Shown piece after piece: positions 26,516 to 36,204 of a DNA stretch of 64,000 bases. Origin of the DNA: Leisingera aquimarina DSM 24565. GTDB lineage: Bacteria > Pseudomonadota > Alphaproteobacteria > Rhodobacterales > Rhodobacteraceae. The stretch is taken from assembly GCF_000473165.1 (NCBI RefSeq), contig NZ_KI421504.1, forward strand, positions 1,516,100-1,580,099, in the 5' to 3' direction. Within the stretch, counting starts at the first letter, position 1. Each line of letters opens with the position of its first letter. A model generated the notes under the pieces. It had not been told where the DNA came from. It ran no database searches and saw nothing but the letters and a program-made list of their open reading frames with translations. A program made the translations under genes and the position numbers.

Positions 26516-27310
26516 ATGCTCTCCTATCAGCACATATACCACGCCGGGAACCTGGCCGATGTCCAGAAGCACGCACTGCTTGCCTGGATGCTGGCCTATC
26601 TTACCCGCAAGGGCAAACCGCTCAGCTATATCGAAACCCATGCGGGGCGGGGCCTCTACCAGTTGGACGCGGCTGAGGCGGTCAAGACCGGCGAGGCGGA
26701 ACAAGGCATCACCCGTGTTTTGGCGGACCAAGGCCTGGCAGCGGATCACCCGCTGCACCTCGCCCTGACGGAAACCCGCAAAAAGCATGGCGGGACTGCC
26801 TATCCGGGTTCGCCGCTGGTTGCGGCGTCTTTGCTGCGCCCGGGCGACGCAATGCATTTTGCCGAGCTGCATCCGCAGGAAAGCACCGCCCTGCGCGCCG
26901 CGCTGAGGCCCTGGCGGGCCAAAGTGCATCAGCAGGACGGGTTCGAGCTGGCCATGTCGCTGGCGCCGCCAACACCCCGCCGCGGCCTCATGCTGATTGA
27001 CCCCAGTTACGAGATTAAAACCGACTATGCCCGCATCCCCGGCATCATCGGCCAGCTGCACAAGAAGTGGAATGTCGGGATCATCGCCTTGTGGTATCCA
27101 ATCCTCAAGGACGGCTCCCACAAGCAGATGCTCAAGGCACTGGAGGCGCAAGGCCTGCCCGGGGCATTGCGCCACGAGGTCTCCTTTCCGCCGGTCCGTG
27201 ATGGGCACCGGATGATCGGCAGCGGCATGTTCGTGGTCAATGCCCCCTACGGCATCGCAGAAGAAGCTGCCCGGCTGTCGGCGCTGTTCGAGGGGATTTC
27301 CCGCAAGTAA
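26516..27310 (+). CDS. rlmJ: RlmJ, 23S rRNA (adenine-2030-N6)-methyltransferase
   Basis: A 264-residue class I SAM methyltransferase of the RlmJ (YhiR) family. Family features are the opening MLSYQHIYHAGNLADVQKHA, the SAM-binding YIETHAGRGLYQLDA, and the N6-adenine catalytic loop DPSY in GLMLIDPSYEIKTDY. It methylates A2030 of 23S rRNA before ribosome assembly is complete. The gene is single, divergent from the lysozyme-like gene and convergent with leuA, with a strong terminator between. Confidence 0.95.
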   Translation: MLSYQHIYHAGNLADVQKHALLAWMLAYLTRKGKPLSYIETHAGRGLYQLDAAEAVKTGEAEQGITRVLADQGLAADHPLHLALTETRKKHGGTAYPGSPLVAASLLRPGDAMHFAELHPQESTALRAALRPWRAKVHQQDGFELAMSLAPPTPRRGLMLIDPSYEIKTDYARIPGIIGQLHKKWNVGIIALWYPILKDGSHKQMLKALEAQGLPGALRHEVSFPPVRDGHRMIGSGMFVVNAPYGIAEEAARLSALFEGISRK

Positions 27311-27354
27311 CCGCGCACCATCCGCTCTGTCCGGCCGGAGGTTTCGCATTGAGC

Positions 27355-27386
27355 AACAAAGGGCGCCGCAGCGGGCGCCCTTTGTT
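27355..27386. terminator. Bidirectional terminator between rlmJ and leuA
   Basis: A perfect 13-bp stem AACAAAGGGCGCC / GGCGCCCTTTGTT with a 6-base loop lies between convergent genes. T-rich sequence continues on the plus strand, and the A-rich left arm gives a U-run on the minus transcript, so it should serve both directions. Confidence 0.85.
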
Positions 27387-27409
27387 TGTTCTGTCTGTCC
27401 GGCCTTGGA

Positions 27410-29008
<1,599 letters not shown>

Positions 29009-29079
29009 GTCGGTATCTCTTGTCTCTGTCCTAAGCCCTTTGGGGCATCATAAGCCTTTGATGGCGCGCGTGCGGCAAT

Positions 29080-29116
29080 CCTCTGAGCGGGCGCGCCGGA
29101 AGGGCACGCTCAGAGG
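29080..29116 (-). promoter_or_regulatory. Candidate leuA attenuator hairpin
   Basis: On the leuA strand the sequence CCTCTGAGCG, a 17-base loop, and CGCTCAGAGG form a perfect 10-bp stem 71 bases before the leuA ATG. The stop codon of the short leader frame lies inside the first arm. The loop contains GGCGCGCC, which could instead pair with GCGCGCC at 29063-29069, giving a competing fold. No U-run follows the stem, so classic intrinsic termination is not proven. Confidence 0.6.
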
Positions 29117-29196
29117 CGGGCTAGGATCAGTAGGGCGCGCAGAGCGGCACCGCGGGACGCGGCGTCGGCAAAGGGGATATCTGCGCAAATGGTCAT
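29110..29196 (-). CDS. Candidate leucine-rich leader peptide upstream of leuA (28 residues)
   Basis: A 28-codon frame (MTICADIPFADAASRGAA then LRALLILARL) ends 101 bases before leuA. Five of its last ten residues are leucine, two encoded by the rare codon CTA, and its TGA lies in the first arm of a 10-bp hairpin. This is the arrangement of amino-acid biosynthetic leader peptides, where ribosome stalling at scarce leucyl-tRNA changes RNA folding. No strong ribosome binding site precedes the ATG; a TATAAA lies just upstream, so the message could even be nearly leaderless. The longer in-frame extension toward 29319 overlaps the MocR gene and is not favoured. Confidence 0.6.
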   Translation of the reverse strand: MTICADIPFADAASRGAALRALLILARL

Positions 29197-29249
29197 GCAG
29201 GGATTTATACAGAGGCAATGGTAAATGAAAAGCCCATAGGCAGAGAATT

Positions 29250-30644
29250 TCAGCTTTGCTCTACGATCCGGCGCAGCGTTCCGATTTGGCCGGGCAGCAC
29301 ATCGGCGCGGCTTTGGCAAAATCCGATCAGCAGCCCCTGTGACCGTTTGGCTGGATCATGCGGGGACAAAGGCCGAACGGCGTAGCCAGCTTTGGCAGCA
29401 TCGCGGCAGATCTGTGTGTCGCATCGCTTGCTTGCCAGATGAAAGGCGATCTGCATCCCGGCATTGTGGCGCTGGAAGGAGCCCAAATCCTCTGGCCATG
29501 CTGACAGAGCCTCCGCCGCCGCAGAGTAACGTTCGGCATAAAGCCTGCGGGCGCGGCGGATGTGGCGGTCGTACTGCCCCGAGGCCATGAACTCGGCCAG
29601 GGGCCGCTGCGCGGTGATCGCGGCGCCTGCACTGGGGTGGATAAACTGGGCGCGGAACTCTGGCACCAGCGCGGGCGGCAGAATCGCATATCCCAGACGC
29701 AGTGCGTGGGAGAATGTTTTGGAAAATGTGCCCGCATAGATGCAGCGCCCCTCGCGGTCGAGCGCGGCCATGGCGGGAACCGGCTGCCCGGCATACCGGA
29801 ACTCGCTGTCGAAATCGTCTTCGATGATCCAGCCGTCCCGGTCCTTGGCCGCTTGCAGAAAGGCCTGCCGCTGGGGAACGGGAAGGGTGCCGCCGAGCGG
29901 GAACTGATGCGACGGGGTCAGCAGCGTGACCTTAGCCATTTGCGGCGGCACTGCCGCCCCGCGTGCCCCGGCCCGCAGCCAGCGTACGTCCCAGCCGCGC
30001 GACACCGCAAACCGCTGAGTGGGTGTGAAGCCAGGCGCTTCCAGTGCAATATCCTCGCCGCCGACCAGAAAATCCATTGTCAGCTCCAGCGCTTCGCGGG
30101 CGCCGCTGGTGACCAGAACCTGTTCGGCACTGCACTCTATCCCCCGCCAACGGGCTGCATAGGCGGCGATCTCGCGCCGCAGTTCAGGATCGCCAAAGGC
30201 ATCTTCCTGGTGGCTGAGGCTCAACGGATCCATTCTTGCCACACGTGAAACACAGCGCGCCCAGGGCCGGGCCGGAAATACCTCCGGGTCCGGCGCGCCG
30301 GGCTGCAGCATGCCCGGGGCAGGCGGTGTCACCGCCGGCAAAGGCCGGGACGGGGCCTCGGGCGGGCGGATCGGTGCCACATCGCAGACAAAGATACCCG
30401 CTCCGCGCCGAGGTTCGGCGAACCCCTCGGCCACCAGCTGGTCATAGGCCGTCACCACAGTGGACCGTGCCACCCCCAGATCCTGCGCCAGCGCCCGCGA
30501 TGACGGCAGCCGGGTGCCGATCGCCAGGCTGCCCTCACTGATCCGGCGGCGCAGTGCCGAAACAATCTGCTGATACAGCGGTTCAGCATTTGTGCTGGAA
30601 AGCACAGAGGACAGATCAATCACAGTGGACTGCCGATTTTGCAA
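29250..30644 (-). CDS. MocR-type GntR regulator with aminotransferase domain (PdxR-like)
   Basis: A 464-residue fusion of an N-terminal winged helix (LYQQIVSALRRRISEGSLAI; LPSSRALAQDLGVARSTVV) and a C-terminal PLP-dependent fold-type I aminotransferase domain. The PLP Lys is in CIYAGTFSKTFSHALRLGYA. Such regulators sense PLP or amino acids; PdxR members control PLP synthesis. The start is a TTG at 30644; a GTG at 30623 is an alternative. It is divergent from a flavin/PNPOx-like protein across a 75-base gap that should hold the shared operator. Target genes are inferred from that arrangement. Confidence 0.88.
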   Translation of the reverse strand: MQNRQSTVIDLSSVLSSTNAEPLYQQIVSALRRRISEGSLAIGTRLPSSRALAQDLGVARSTVVTAYDQLVAEGFAEPRRGAGIFVCDVAPIRPPEAPSRPLPAVTPPAPGMLQPGAPDPEVFPARPWARCVSRVARMDPLSLSHQEDAFGDPELRREIAAYAARWRGIECSAEQVLVTSGAREALELTMDFLVGGEDIALEAPGFTPTQRFAVSRGWDVRWLRAGARGAAVPPQMAKVTLLTPSHQFPLGGTLPVPQRQAFLQAAKDRDGWIIEDDFDSEFRYAGQPVPAMAALDREGRCIYAGTFSKTFSHALRLGYAILPPALVPEFRAQFIHPSAGAAITAQRPLAEFMASGQYDRHIRRARRLYAERYSAAAEALSAWPEDLGSFQRHNAGMQIAFHLASKRCDTQICRDAAKAGYAVRPLSPHDPAKRSQGLLIGFCQSRADVLPGQIGTLRRIVEQS

Positions 30645-30719
30645 GAAACTGGAACTTAATCATAGGCCAATTTGCGCATAGCTGTCGTGAAAAGACAATC
30701 AAGAACAAGAGATCAGCCG

Positions 30720-31385
30720 ATGAGCCAGCCCGAACCGGAAACCGCTTTGAAATCCGAACGCAGCCGCCTGCGCCGCGCGCATGAGCGCGGGCTTTATGAC
30801 CGCGAAGCCGTCTATCAGGTGCTCGATGCCATGCCGCTTGGCCATATCGGCTACCAGATCAATGGCAGCACGTCGGTTTTGCCGACGCTGCAATGGCGCG
30901 AGGGCGATCACGTGTATTGGCACGGCTCCGCAGCCAGCCGCGCTATCCGCGCCATGCAAGGGTCAGATGTCTGTCTGACAGTCACCTGCATGGATGGCTA
31001 TGTGCTGGCGCGCTCGGCCTTCCACCACTCGGTCAACTTCCGCTCTGCCATGCTGTTCGGCGTGGCGGAGAAGGTGACAGATGAAGACGCCAAGGCTGCC
31101 AGCCTCAAAACCATGGTGGATCATATCTTCCCGGGCCGCTGGGACGCGCTGCGCCCGATGACCGGCCAGGAGCTGAAAGCAACAGCCCTGCTGCGAATGC
31201 CGATCGAGGAAGGCGCCGCCAAGATCCGTTCCGGCCCGCCCAAGGATGACGAGGAGGATTACACGCTGCCGATCTGGGCCGGGGTTGTGCCAATGGCAAT
31301 GGAGCTTAAGCCGCCGCAGCCGGACCCTGCCAATCTGGAAGGCGTGGCAATGCCCGATCACCTGAGCCGCATCCGCATTGGCTGA
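30720..31385 (+). CDS. Pyridoxamine 5'-phosphate oxidase-like FMN-binding protein
   Basis: A 221-residue split-barrel flavin-binding protein of the PNPOx-like family (COG3467 type). Visible features are HERGLYDREAVYQVLDAMPL, HIGYQINGSTSVLPTLQW, YWHGSAASRAIRAM and CLTVTCMDGYVLARSAFHHS, which form the FMN-binding barrel. These proteins are often annotated as flavin-nucleotide-binding and have not been shown to make PLP. The ATG at 30720 has AAGAG upstream. It is divergent from a MocR regulator, a frequent pairing that suggests the regulator controls it. Confidence 0.87.
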   Translation: MSQPEPETALKSERSRLRRAHERGLYDREAVYQVLDAMPLGHIGYQINGSTSVLPTLQWREGDHVYWHGSAASRAIRAMQGSDVCLTVTCMDGYVLARSAFHHSVNFRSAMLFGVAEKVTDEDAKAASLKTMVDHIFPGRWDALRPMTGQELKATALLRMPIEEGAAKIRSGPPKDDEEDYTLPIWAGVVPMAMELKPPQPDPANLEGVAMPDHLSRIRIG

Positions 31386-31392
31386 AAGAGAG

Positions 31393-31416
31393 CAGGTGCG
31401 CTTTTAGGCGCACCTG
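31393..31416. terminator. Bidirectional terminator between the flavin protein and the MORN gene
   Basis: An 8-bp stem CAGGTGCG / CGCACCTG encloses CTTTTAGG between two convergent genes. T-rich sequence (TTGATTTGG and later CGTTTTTTGC) follows on the plus strand. On the minus strand the stem is followed by TCTCTTTC. Confidence 0.7.
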
Positions 31417-31440
31417 TTGATTTGGCTTAACGTTTTTTGC

Positions 31441-32844
31441 TTACTCGGTTTCGCGACTCACCAACGCGCCGTTTTCCCAAGTGCCGTCCGCCTGCTGGCC
31501 GCTGGCGTATTTCATCGTGCCCGACCCCTGCCGCTTGCCGTTGACAAAGCTGCCCTCGTAAACGTCGCCATTGGCATAGGTCGCTACACCCTCGCCAAAG
31601 ATCTTGCCCTCTTGCCAGCTGCCTTCGTAGACGAAGCCGTCGGGCATTTCGATCTTGCCCTGGCCGTGCCGCTGGCTGTCCGCGAACTGGCCGGTATAGA
31701 CCGAGCCATCGGCATAGGTCACCTTGGCGTCGCCATGGCGCTGCCCGTCCTGCCAGCCGCCCTCGTAGCGGTAACCGTCGGCATAGGTCATCACCCCTTG
31801 GCCATGGTTCTTGGCGTTCTGAAAATCCCCGGTATAGGTGATGCCGTTGGGGTAGGTCGCGGTGCCTTTGCCTTCGATCACGCCGGCCATCCAAGCGCCT
31901 TGGTAGGTGGAGCCGTCGGGATAGGTGATCTTGCCCTGGCCCTCAGCCAGGTCATCGCGGAAATCGCCCTCATAAACCGACCCGTCCGGATAGACAGCTT
32001 TGCCTTTGCCTTCGATCTGTCCCTTCACCCATTCGCCGGTATAGGTGTAGCCGTCTTTTTCGGTGAAAGTGCCCATGCCGTGGCGCTTATCGTCCAGGAA
32101 GTCGCCGGCGTAGACGTCGCCGTTGGCATAGGTCTGCTTGCCGGTGCCATGACGGCGGCCGTTTTGCAGCTCGCCTTCGTACACATCGCCGTTGGGCTGC
32201 ATCAGGCGGCCGGTGCCATGCATCTGGCTTGCGGCCCATTCGCCCTCGTAAACCAGCCCGTCCGAGGTTTCCAGCTTGCCTTGGCCCTGCAACTGGCCGT
32301 CAGCCACAGCACCCGCGTAAACTGTGCCCTCGCCGTAGGTGATCTTAGCTTGGCCTTGCTGGCGGCCCGCAACCCAATCGCCATCATAGGAATAGCCATC
32401 GGGGGAAGACATCACGCCCTTGCCGTGCCGCTTACCATCGGCAAAGCTGCCGTGATACCGCACGCCGCTGGCATAAACCGAGGTGCCGTCGCCATGGATT
32501 TGCCCGTACTGCCAGCCGCCCTCATAGGTGCTGCCGTCGGCGCGGGTCAATTTGCCCAGCCCGTGCGGCTTGCCTTGCGCAAACCCGCCTTCATAGACCG
32601 AGCCGTCCGGAAAGCGTGCCACGCCTTGGCCGCGCACTTCACCATCGACCCATTCACCGGTGTATTCATAGCCGCTTGGCAGCTTGTAAGTGCCGGTGCC
32701 ATGCTGCAGTCCGCCCTTGAAAGTGCCTTCATAGACACCGCCGATTTCGTCCTGAGTGGTGATAACGTCACCTTCTTGGGCCAGCGCCGGTGCGGCCAGT
32801 GCCAGAAGTGTGGAAAACGCGAATGCGGTGCCGAAACGGGTCAT
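31441..32844 (-). CDS. Secreted MORN-repeat protein with 18 repeats
   Basis: A 467-residue protein with a signal peptide (FAFSTLLALAAPALAQ, cleavage near residue 23) followed by 18 complete 23-residue MORN repeats of the type YxGxxxxGxxHGxGxxxxxDG, and a partial 19th at the end (DGTWENGALVS). Examples are GVYEGTFKGGLQHGTGTY and SVYEGGFAQGKPHGLGKL. MORN arrays form extended beta-meanders that scaffold proteins or bind phospholipids; a bacterial periplasmic role is not known. Nothing else is fused. It converges with the flavin-protein gene and is divergent from nadE. Confidence 0.9.
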   Translation of the reverse strand: MTRFGTAFAFSTLLALAAPALAQEGDVITTQDEIGGVYEGTFKGGLQHGTGTYKLPSGYEYTGEWVDGEVRGQGVARFPDGSVYEGGFAQGKPHGLGKLTRADGSTYEGGWQYGQIHGDGTSVYASGVRYHGSFADGKRHGKGVMSSPDGYSYDGDWVAGRQQGQAKITYGEGTVYAGAVADGQLQGQGKLETSDGLVYEGEWAASQMHGTGRLMQPNGDVYEGELQNGRRHGTGKQTYANGDVYAGDFLDDKRHGMGTFTEKDGYTYTGEWVKGQIEGKGKAVYPDGSVYEGDFRDDLAEGQGKITYPDGSTYQGAWMAGVIEGKGTATYPNGITYTGDFQNAKNHGQGVMTYADGYRYEGGWQDGQRHGDAKVTYADGSVYTGQFADSQRHGQGKIEMPDGFVYEGSWQEGKIFGEGVATYANGDVYEGSFVNGKRQGSGTMKYASGQQADGTWENGALVSRETE

Positions 32845-33024
32845 TGAAACCTCTGCCTGCCCAGGAATTACGGTGCTGCTGCCATATTGGGTTGCTCGCC
32901 CGGAAACTAAGCTACCGCAAGCGGAGCCGCAATGTCTTTTACCCGGCCTCCGCGCCTTGCTCTTTTACTTGGCGTTCAATCTGGTAAATGGCTGTGAGTG
33001 AGTTTTGCAAAGGGCCAAAGCAGC

Positions 33025-34683
33025 ATGGCAGACCGTTTTCGCGTGACACTGGCGCAGCTGAACCCCACAGTGGGCGACCTGGCCGGCAATGCCGCCAAGG
33101 CCAAAGCCGCCTGGGAGGAGGGCCGCAAGGCTGGCGCCGATCTGGTGGCGCTGCCGGAAATGTTCATCACCGGTTACAACACGCAGGACCTGGTGATGAA
33201 ACCGGCCTTTCATCAGGCGGCGATTGCCGAGGTCGAAAAACTGGCGGTGGAATGCGCCGAGGGTCCGGCGCTGGCAATCGGCGGGCCGTGGATCGAGGGC
33301 GGTAAGCTCTACAATGCCTATCTGATCCTTAAGGGCGGCAAGATCGCGTCGCGCAGCCTCAAGCACCACTTGCCGAACGAGACCGTCTTTGACGAAGTCC
33401 GGATCTTTGATGCCGGCCCTTTGGGTGGCCCTTACGCGGTTGGCAACACCCGCATCGGCTCCCCCATCTGCGAGGATGGCTGGCACGAGGATGTCGCCGA
33501 AACCCTTGCCGAAACCGGTGCCGAATTTCTGCTGATTCCAAACGGCTCGCCCTATTTCCGCAACAAGATGGAGGTGCGCTTTAACCACATGGTGGCGCGC
33601 GCTGTCGAAACCCATCTGCCGGTGATCTATCTGAACATGGTGGGCGGCCAGGATGATCAGGTGTTTGACGGCGGCTCCTTCGTCTTGAACCCGGGCGGCG
33701 CGCTGGCGCTGCAGATGCCGGTGTTTGACGAGGCTTATGCCCATCTGGACCTGGAACGCACAGACGAGGGCTGGTGCGCGGTGGAGGGCGATAAAGCGCA
33801 TCTGCCGGACGCGTGGGAGCAGGATTACCGTGTGATGGTCGAGTCTTTGCGCGACTACATGGGAAAAACCGGTTTCAGGAGGGTGCTGTTGGGGCTGTCC
33901 GGCGGCGTGGACTCGGCCATCGTGGCGGCCATTGCGGTGGACGCGCTTGGCGCTGAAAACGTCCGCTGCGTGATGCTGCCTTCTGAGTACACCTCCGACG
34001 AGTCGCTGGAGGATGCCGAAGCCGTCGGCAAGGCGCTGGGCGTGCATTACGACTATGTACCGATTTCCGAGGGCCGCGAAGCAATCACCAATACGCTGGC
34101 ACCGCTGTTCGCCGGAATGGAGCCGGGCCTGACTGAGGAAAACATCCAGTCCCGCTTGCGCGGTCTGCTGCTGATGGCGATGTCCAACAAGTTCGGGGAA
34201 ATGCTGCTGACCACCGGAAACAAATCCGAAGTCGCGGTGGGCTATGCCACCATTTATGGTGACATGAACGGTGGCTATAACCCGATCAAGGACATGTACA
34301 AGACACGGGTGTTTGAAACCTGCCGCTGGCGCAACGCCCATCATCGTCCCTGGATGATGGGGCCTGAAGGCGAAGTGATCCGCCCCAATGTGATCGACAA
34401 GCCGCCCAGTGCCGAACTGCGCGAGGACCAGAAGGACAGCGACAGCCTGCCAGATTACCCGGAGCTGGACGCGCTGCTGGAAATTCTAGTGGACAAGGAC
34501 GGTTCAATTGCAGATTGCGTCGCGGCGGGCTTTGACCGGGATGTGGCCAAACGGGTTGAGCATCTAGTTTACATCAGCGAATACAAACGCTTCCAGTCCG
34601 CGCCCGGCGCCCGCCTGACTCCAAGCGCGTTCTGGCTGGACCGGCGCTACCCGATCGTGAACCGCTGGCGCGACCCATCCTGA
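33025..34683 (+). CDS. nadE: Glutamine-dependent NAD+ synthetase
   Basis: A 552-residue two-domain enzyme that amidates nicotinic acid adenine dinucleotide using ammonia from glutamine. The N-terminal nitrilase-type glutaminase has its Glu in LPEMFITGYN, Lys in SLKHHLPNETVF, and Cys in GSPICEDGWHEDVAE. The C-terminal synthetase starts near residue 280 with the ATP pyrophosphatase loop LGLSGGVDSAIVAAIAV, and later FGEMLLTTGNKSEVAVGYAT. I use the ATG at 33025; an in-frame start at 32998 adds nine residues. The last step of NAD synthesis; nadD at the window end is the step before. Confidence 0.97.
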   Translation: MADRFRVTLAQLNPTVGDLAGNAAKAKAAWEEGRKAGADLVALPEMFITGYNTQDLVMKPAFHQAAIAEVEKLAVECAEGPALAIGGPWIEGGKLYNAYLILKGGKIASRSLKHHLPNETVFDEVRIFDAGPLGGPYAVGNTRIGSPICEDGWHEDVAETLAETGAEFLLIPNGSPYFRNKMEVRFNHMVARAVETHLPVIYLNMVGGQDDQVFDGGSFVLNPGGALALQMPVFDEAYAHLDLERTDEGWCAVEGDKAHLPDAWEQDYRVMVESLRDYMGKTGFRRVLLGLSGGVDSAIVAAIAVDALGAENVRCVMLPSEYTSDESLEDAEAVGKALGVHYDYVPISEGREAITNTLAPLFAGMEPGLTEENIQSRLRGLLLMAMSNKFGEMLLTTGNKSEVAVGYATIYGDMNGGYNPIKDMYKTRVFETCRWRNAHHRPWMMGPEGEVIRPNVIDKPPSAELREDQKDSDSLPDYPELDALLEILVDKDGSIADCVAAGFDRDVAKRVEHLVYISEYKRFQSAPGARLTPSAFWLDRRYPIVNRWRDPS

Positions 34684-34790
34684 TTCGGTCGTTAACCCTT
34701 TGAAGCCGTGGATATTTTCACGGTATCTTGGCCGCCTCTAAAGCCTTGCCTGGCGTCGGCAACGCTCTGATATGCGGCGGAAAAATCACA

Positions 34791-36194
34791 ATGCCGGAAA
34801 CCAGCGCATGGCGCGCGCCTGCATGCTGGACCGGCGATTCCGCAGCGGGCATAGATGCCTGCATGCCCGGACCAAAGCTGCCTCACTTTCAATCCGATCT
34901 GGCCTTGCCCAAAACCGTCGACACCGTGGTGATCGGCGGGGGCATCATTGGCGCCGCCACCGCACTTGAGCTGGCCGAGCGCGGCTGTTCAGTGCTGTTG
35001 TGCGAAAAAGGCCAGATCGCCGGTGAGCAAAGCTCGCGCAACTGGGGATGGGTGCGGATTTCCTGCCGTGATCCGCGGGAAATCCCGCTGATGGCCGAGG
35101 CGCTGCGGCTTTGGGAAGGTCTGAACGCCCGCACGGGGCACGAGACGGGCTTTACCCGCTCTGGCATCCTCTACACGGCGGAAACCAGTAAGCGCGAAGC
35201 CCAGCTGGAACGCTGGCGGCGCAATCTTGACGGCTGGGAACAGAACGCCCGCATGGTCCGCGGCGACCAGATCGGCCAGCTGATGCCGGGCCACCAGACC
35301 AAGACCCGCAGCGGACTGCTGACGCCGATGGACGGGCGGGCAGAACCGCAACTGGCCACTCATGCGATTGCCTCCGCCGCGCAGGCCGCAGGCGCCAAGG
35401 TGATGACAGAATGCGCCGTGCGCAGCGTTGAGACCGCCGCAGGCCGCATCAGCGGGGTGATGACCGAACGCGGCCGGGTTGCCTGCTCTGCTGTTGTTGT
35501 GGCAGGCGGGGCCTGGTCGCGGCTGTTCCTGGGCAATGCCGGTGTGCACCTGCCGCAATTGAAAGTCCTGAATTCGGTCCTGCGCACTTCGCCAGTACAG
35601 GGCGGGCCGGAAACCGCGATCCGTGCTACCAACCTTGGCCTGCGCAAGCGCGCCGATGGCGGCTACACCGTGGCCGATGCCCATGAAAACATCGTCGATA
35701 TCGTGCCCGACAGTTTCCGGCTGGGCTGGAAATTCCTGCCCAGCTACCGCCAGGAGTGGCGGGCGTTGCAATTCCGCCTGTCAAACCGCTGGGCTGAGGA
35801 AGCGGCCGAGGCCCGTCGCTGGCAGCCGAACCAGACCACACCGTTTGAACTGTGTCGGGTGCTGGACCCGGCCCCATCGCAAAAGGCCTTGAAAAGCGGC
35901 TGGGCGGCGGCGCAAAAGGCGTTTCCGGTGCTGCAAGGTGCCGATGTGGTACAGAGCTGGGGCGGGTTGATCGACGTGACACCGGATGCGATTCCAGTGA
36001 TCTCGCAAGCCGATGGGCTGCCGGGGCTGTTTGTCGCTACCGGCTTCTCTGGCCACGGCTTTGGCATCGGCCCGGCGGCAGGCAAGCTGGCCGCCGATCT
36101 GGTGACCGGCGGTGCACCCGTGGTGGACCCGCACGACTTCCGCCTGTCCCGTTTCACGGACGGCTGCGGATACGGGCCGCAAACCGGCTATTGA
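34791..36194 (+). CDS. FAD-dependent oxidoreductase, DadA/DAO family
   Basis: A 467-residue flavoprotein of the D-amino-acid-dehydrogenase/sarcosine-oxidase superfamily. The dinucleotide-binding motif is VDTVVIGGGIIGAATALELA, followed by EQSSRNWGWVRISCRDPREI. A second site reads ACSAVVVAGGAWSRLFLGNA, and the C-terminal FAD loop is LFVATGFSGHGFGIGPAAGK. The substrate is unknown. I take the ATG at 34791; the core could begin at 34863 (MPGPKLPHFQSD), since the first residues look unlike the family. It ends 10 bases from the convergent MBL gene. Confidence 0.85.
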   Translation: MPETSAWRAPACWTGDSAAGIDACMPGPKLPHFQSDLALPKTVDTVVIGGGIIGAATALELAERGCSVLLCEKGQIAGEQSSRNWGWVRISCRDPREIPLMAEALRLWEGLNARTGHETGFTRSGILYTAETSKREAQLERWRRNLDGWEQNARMVRGDQIGQLMPGHQTKTRSGLLTPMDGRAEPQLATHAIASAAQAAGAKVMTECAVRSVETAAGRISGVMTERGRVACSAVVVAGGAWSRLFLGNAGVHLPQLKVLNSVLRTSPVQGGPETAIRATNLGLRKRADGGYTVADAHENIVDIVPDSFRLGWKFLPSYRQEWRALQFRLSNRWAEEAAEARRWQPNQTTPFELCRVLDPAPSQKALKSGWAAAQKAFPVLQGADVVQSWGGLIDVTPDAIPVISQADGLPGLFVATGFSGHGFGIGPAAGKLAADLVTGGAPVVDPHDFRLSRFTDGCGYGPQTGY

Positions 36195-36204
36195 ACCGGG
36201 CCGC

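Noticed and set aside
31441-32844. Regular 69-base periodicity that could suggest a satellite or CRISPR
   Set aside because: The period equals 23 codons, the frame is open throughout, and the units encode MORN repeats that differ strongly in DNA. There are no identical repeats with unique spacers.
34706-34723. Hairpin CCGTG / CACGG after nadE as a terminator
   Set aside because: The stem is only 5 bp with no T-run after it; too weak to call.
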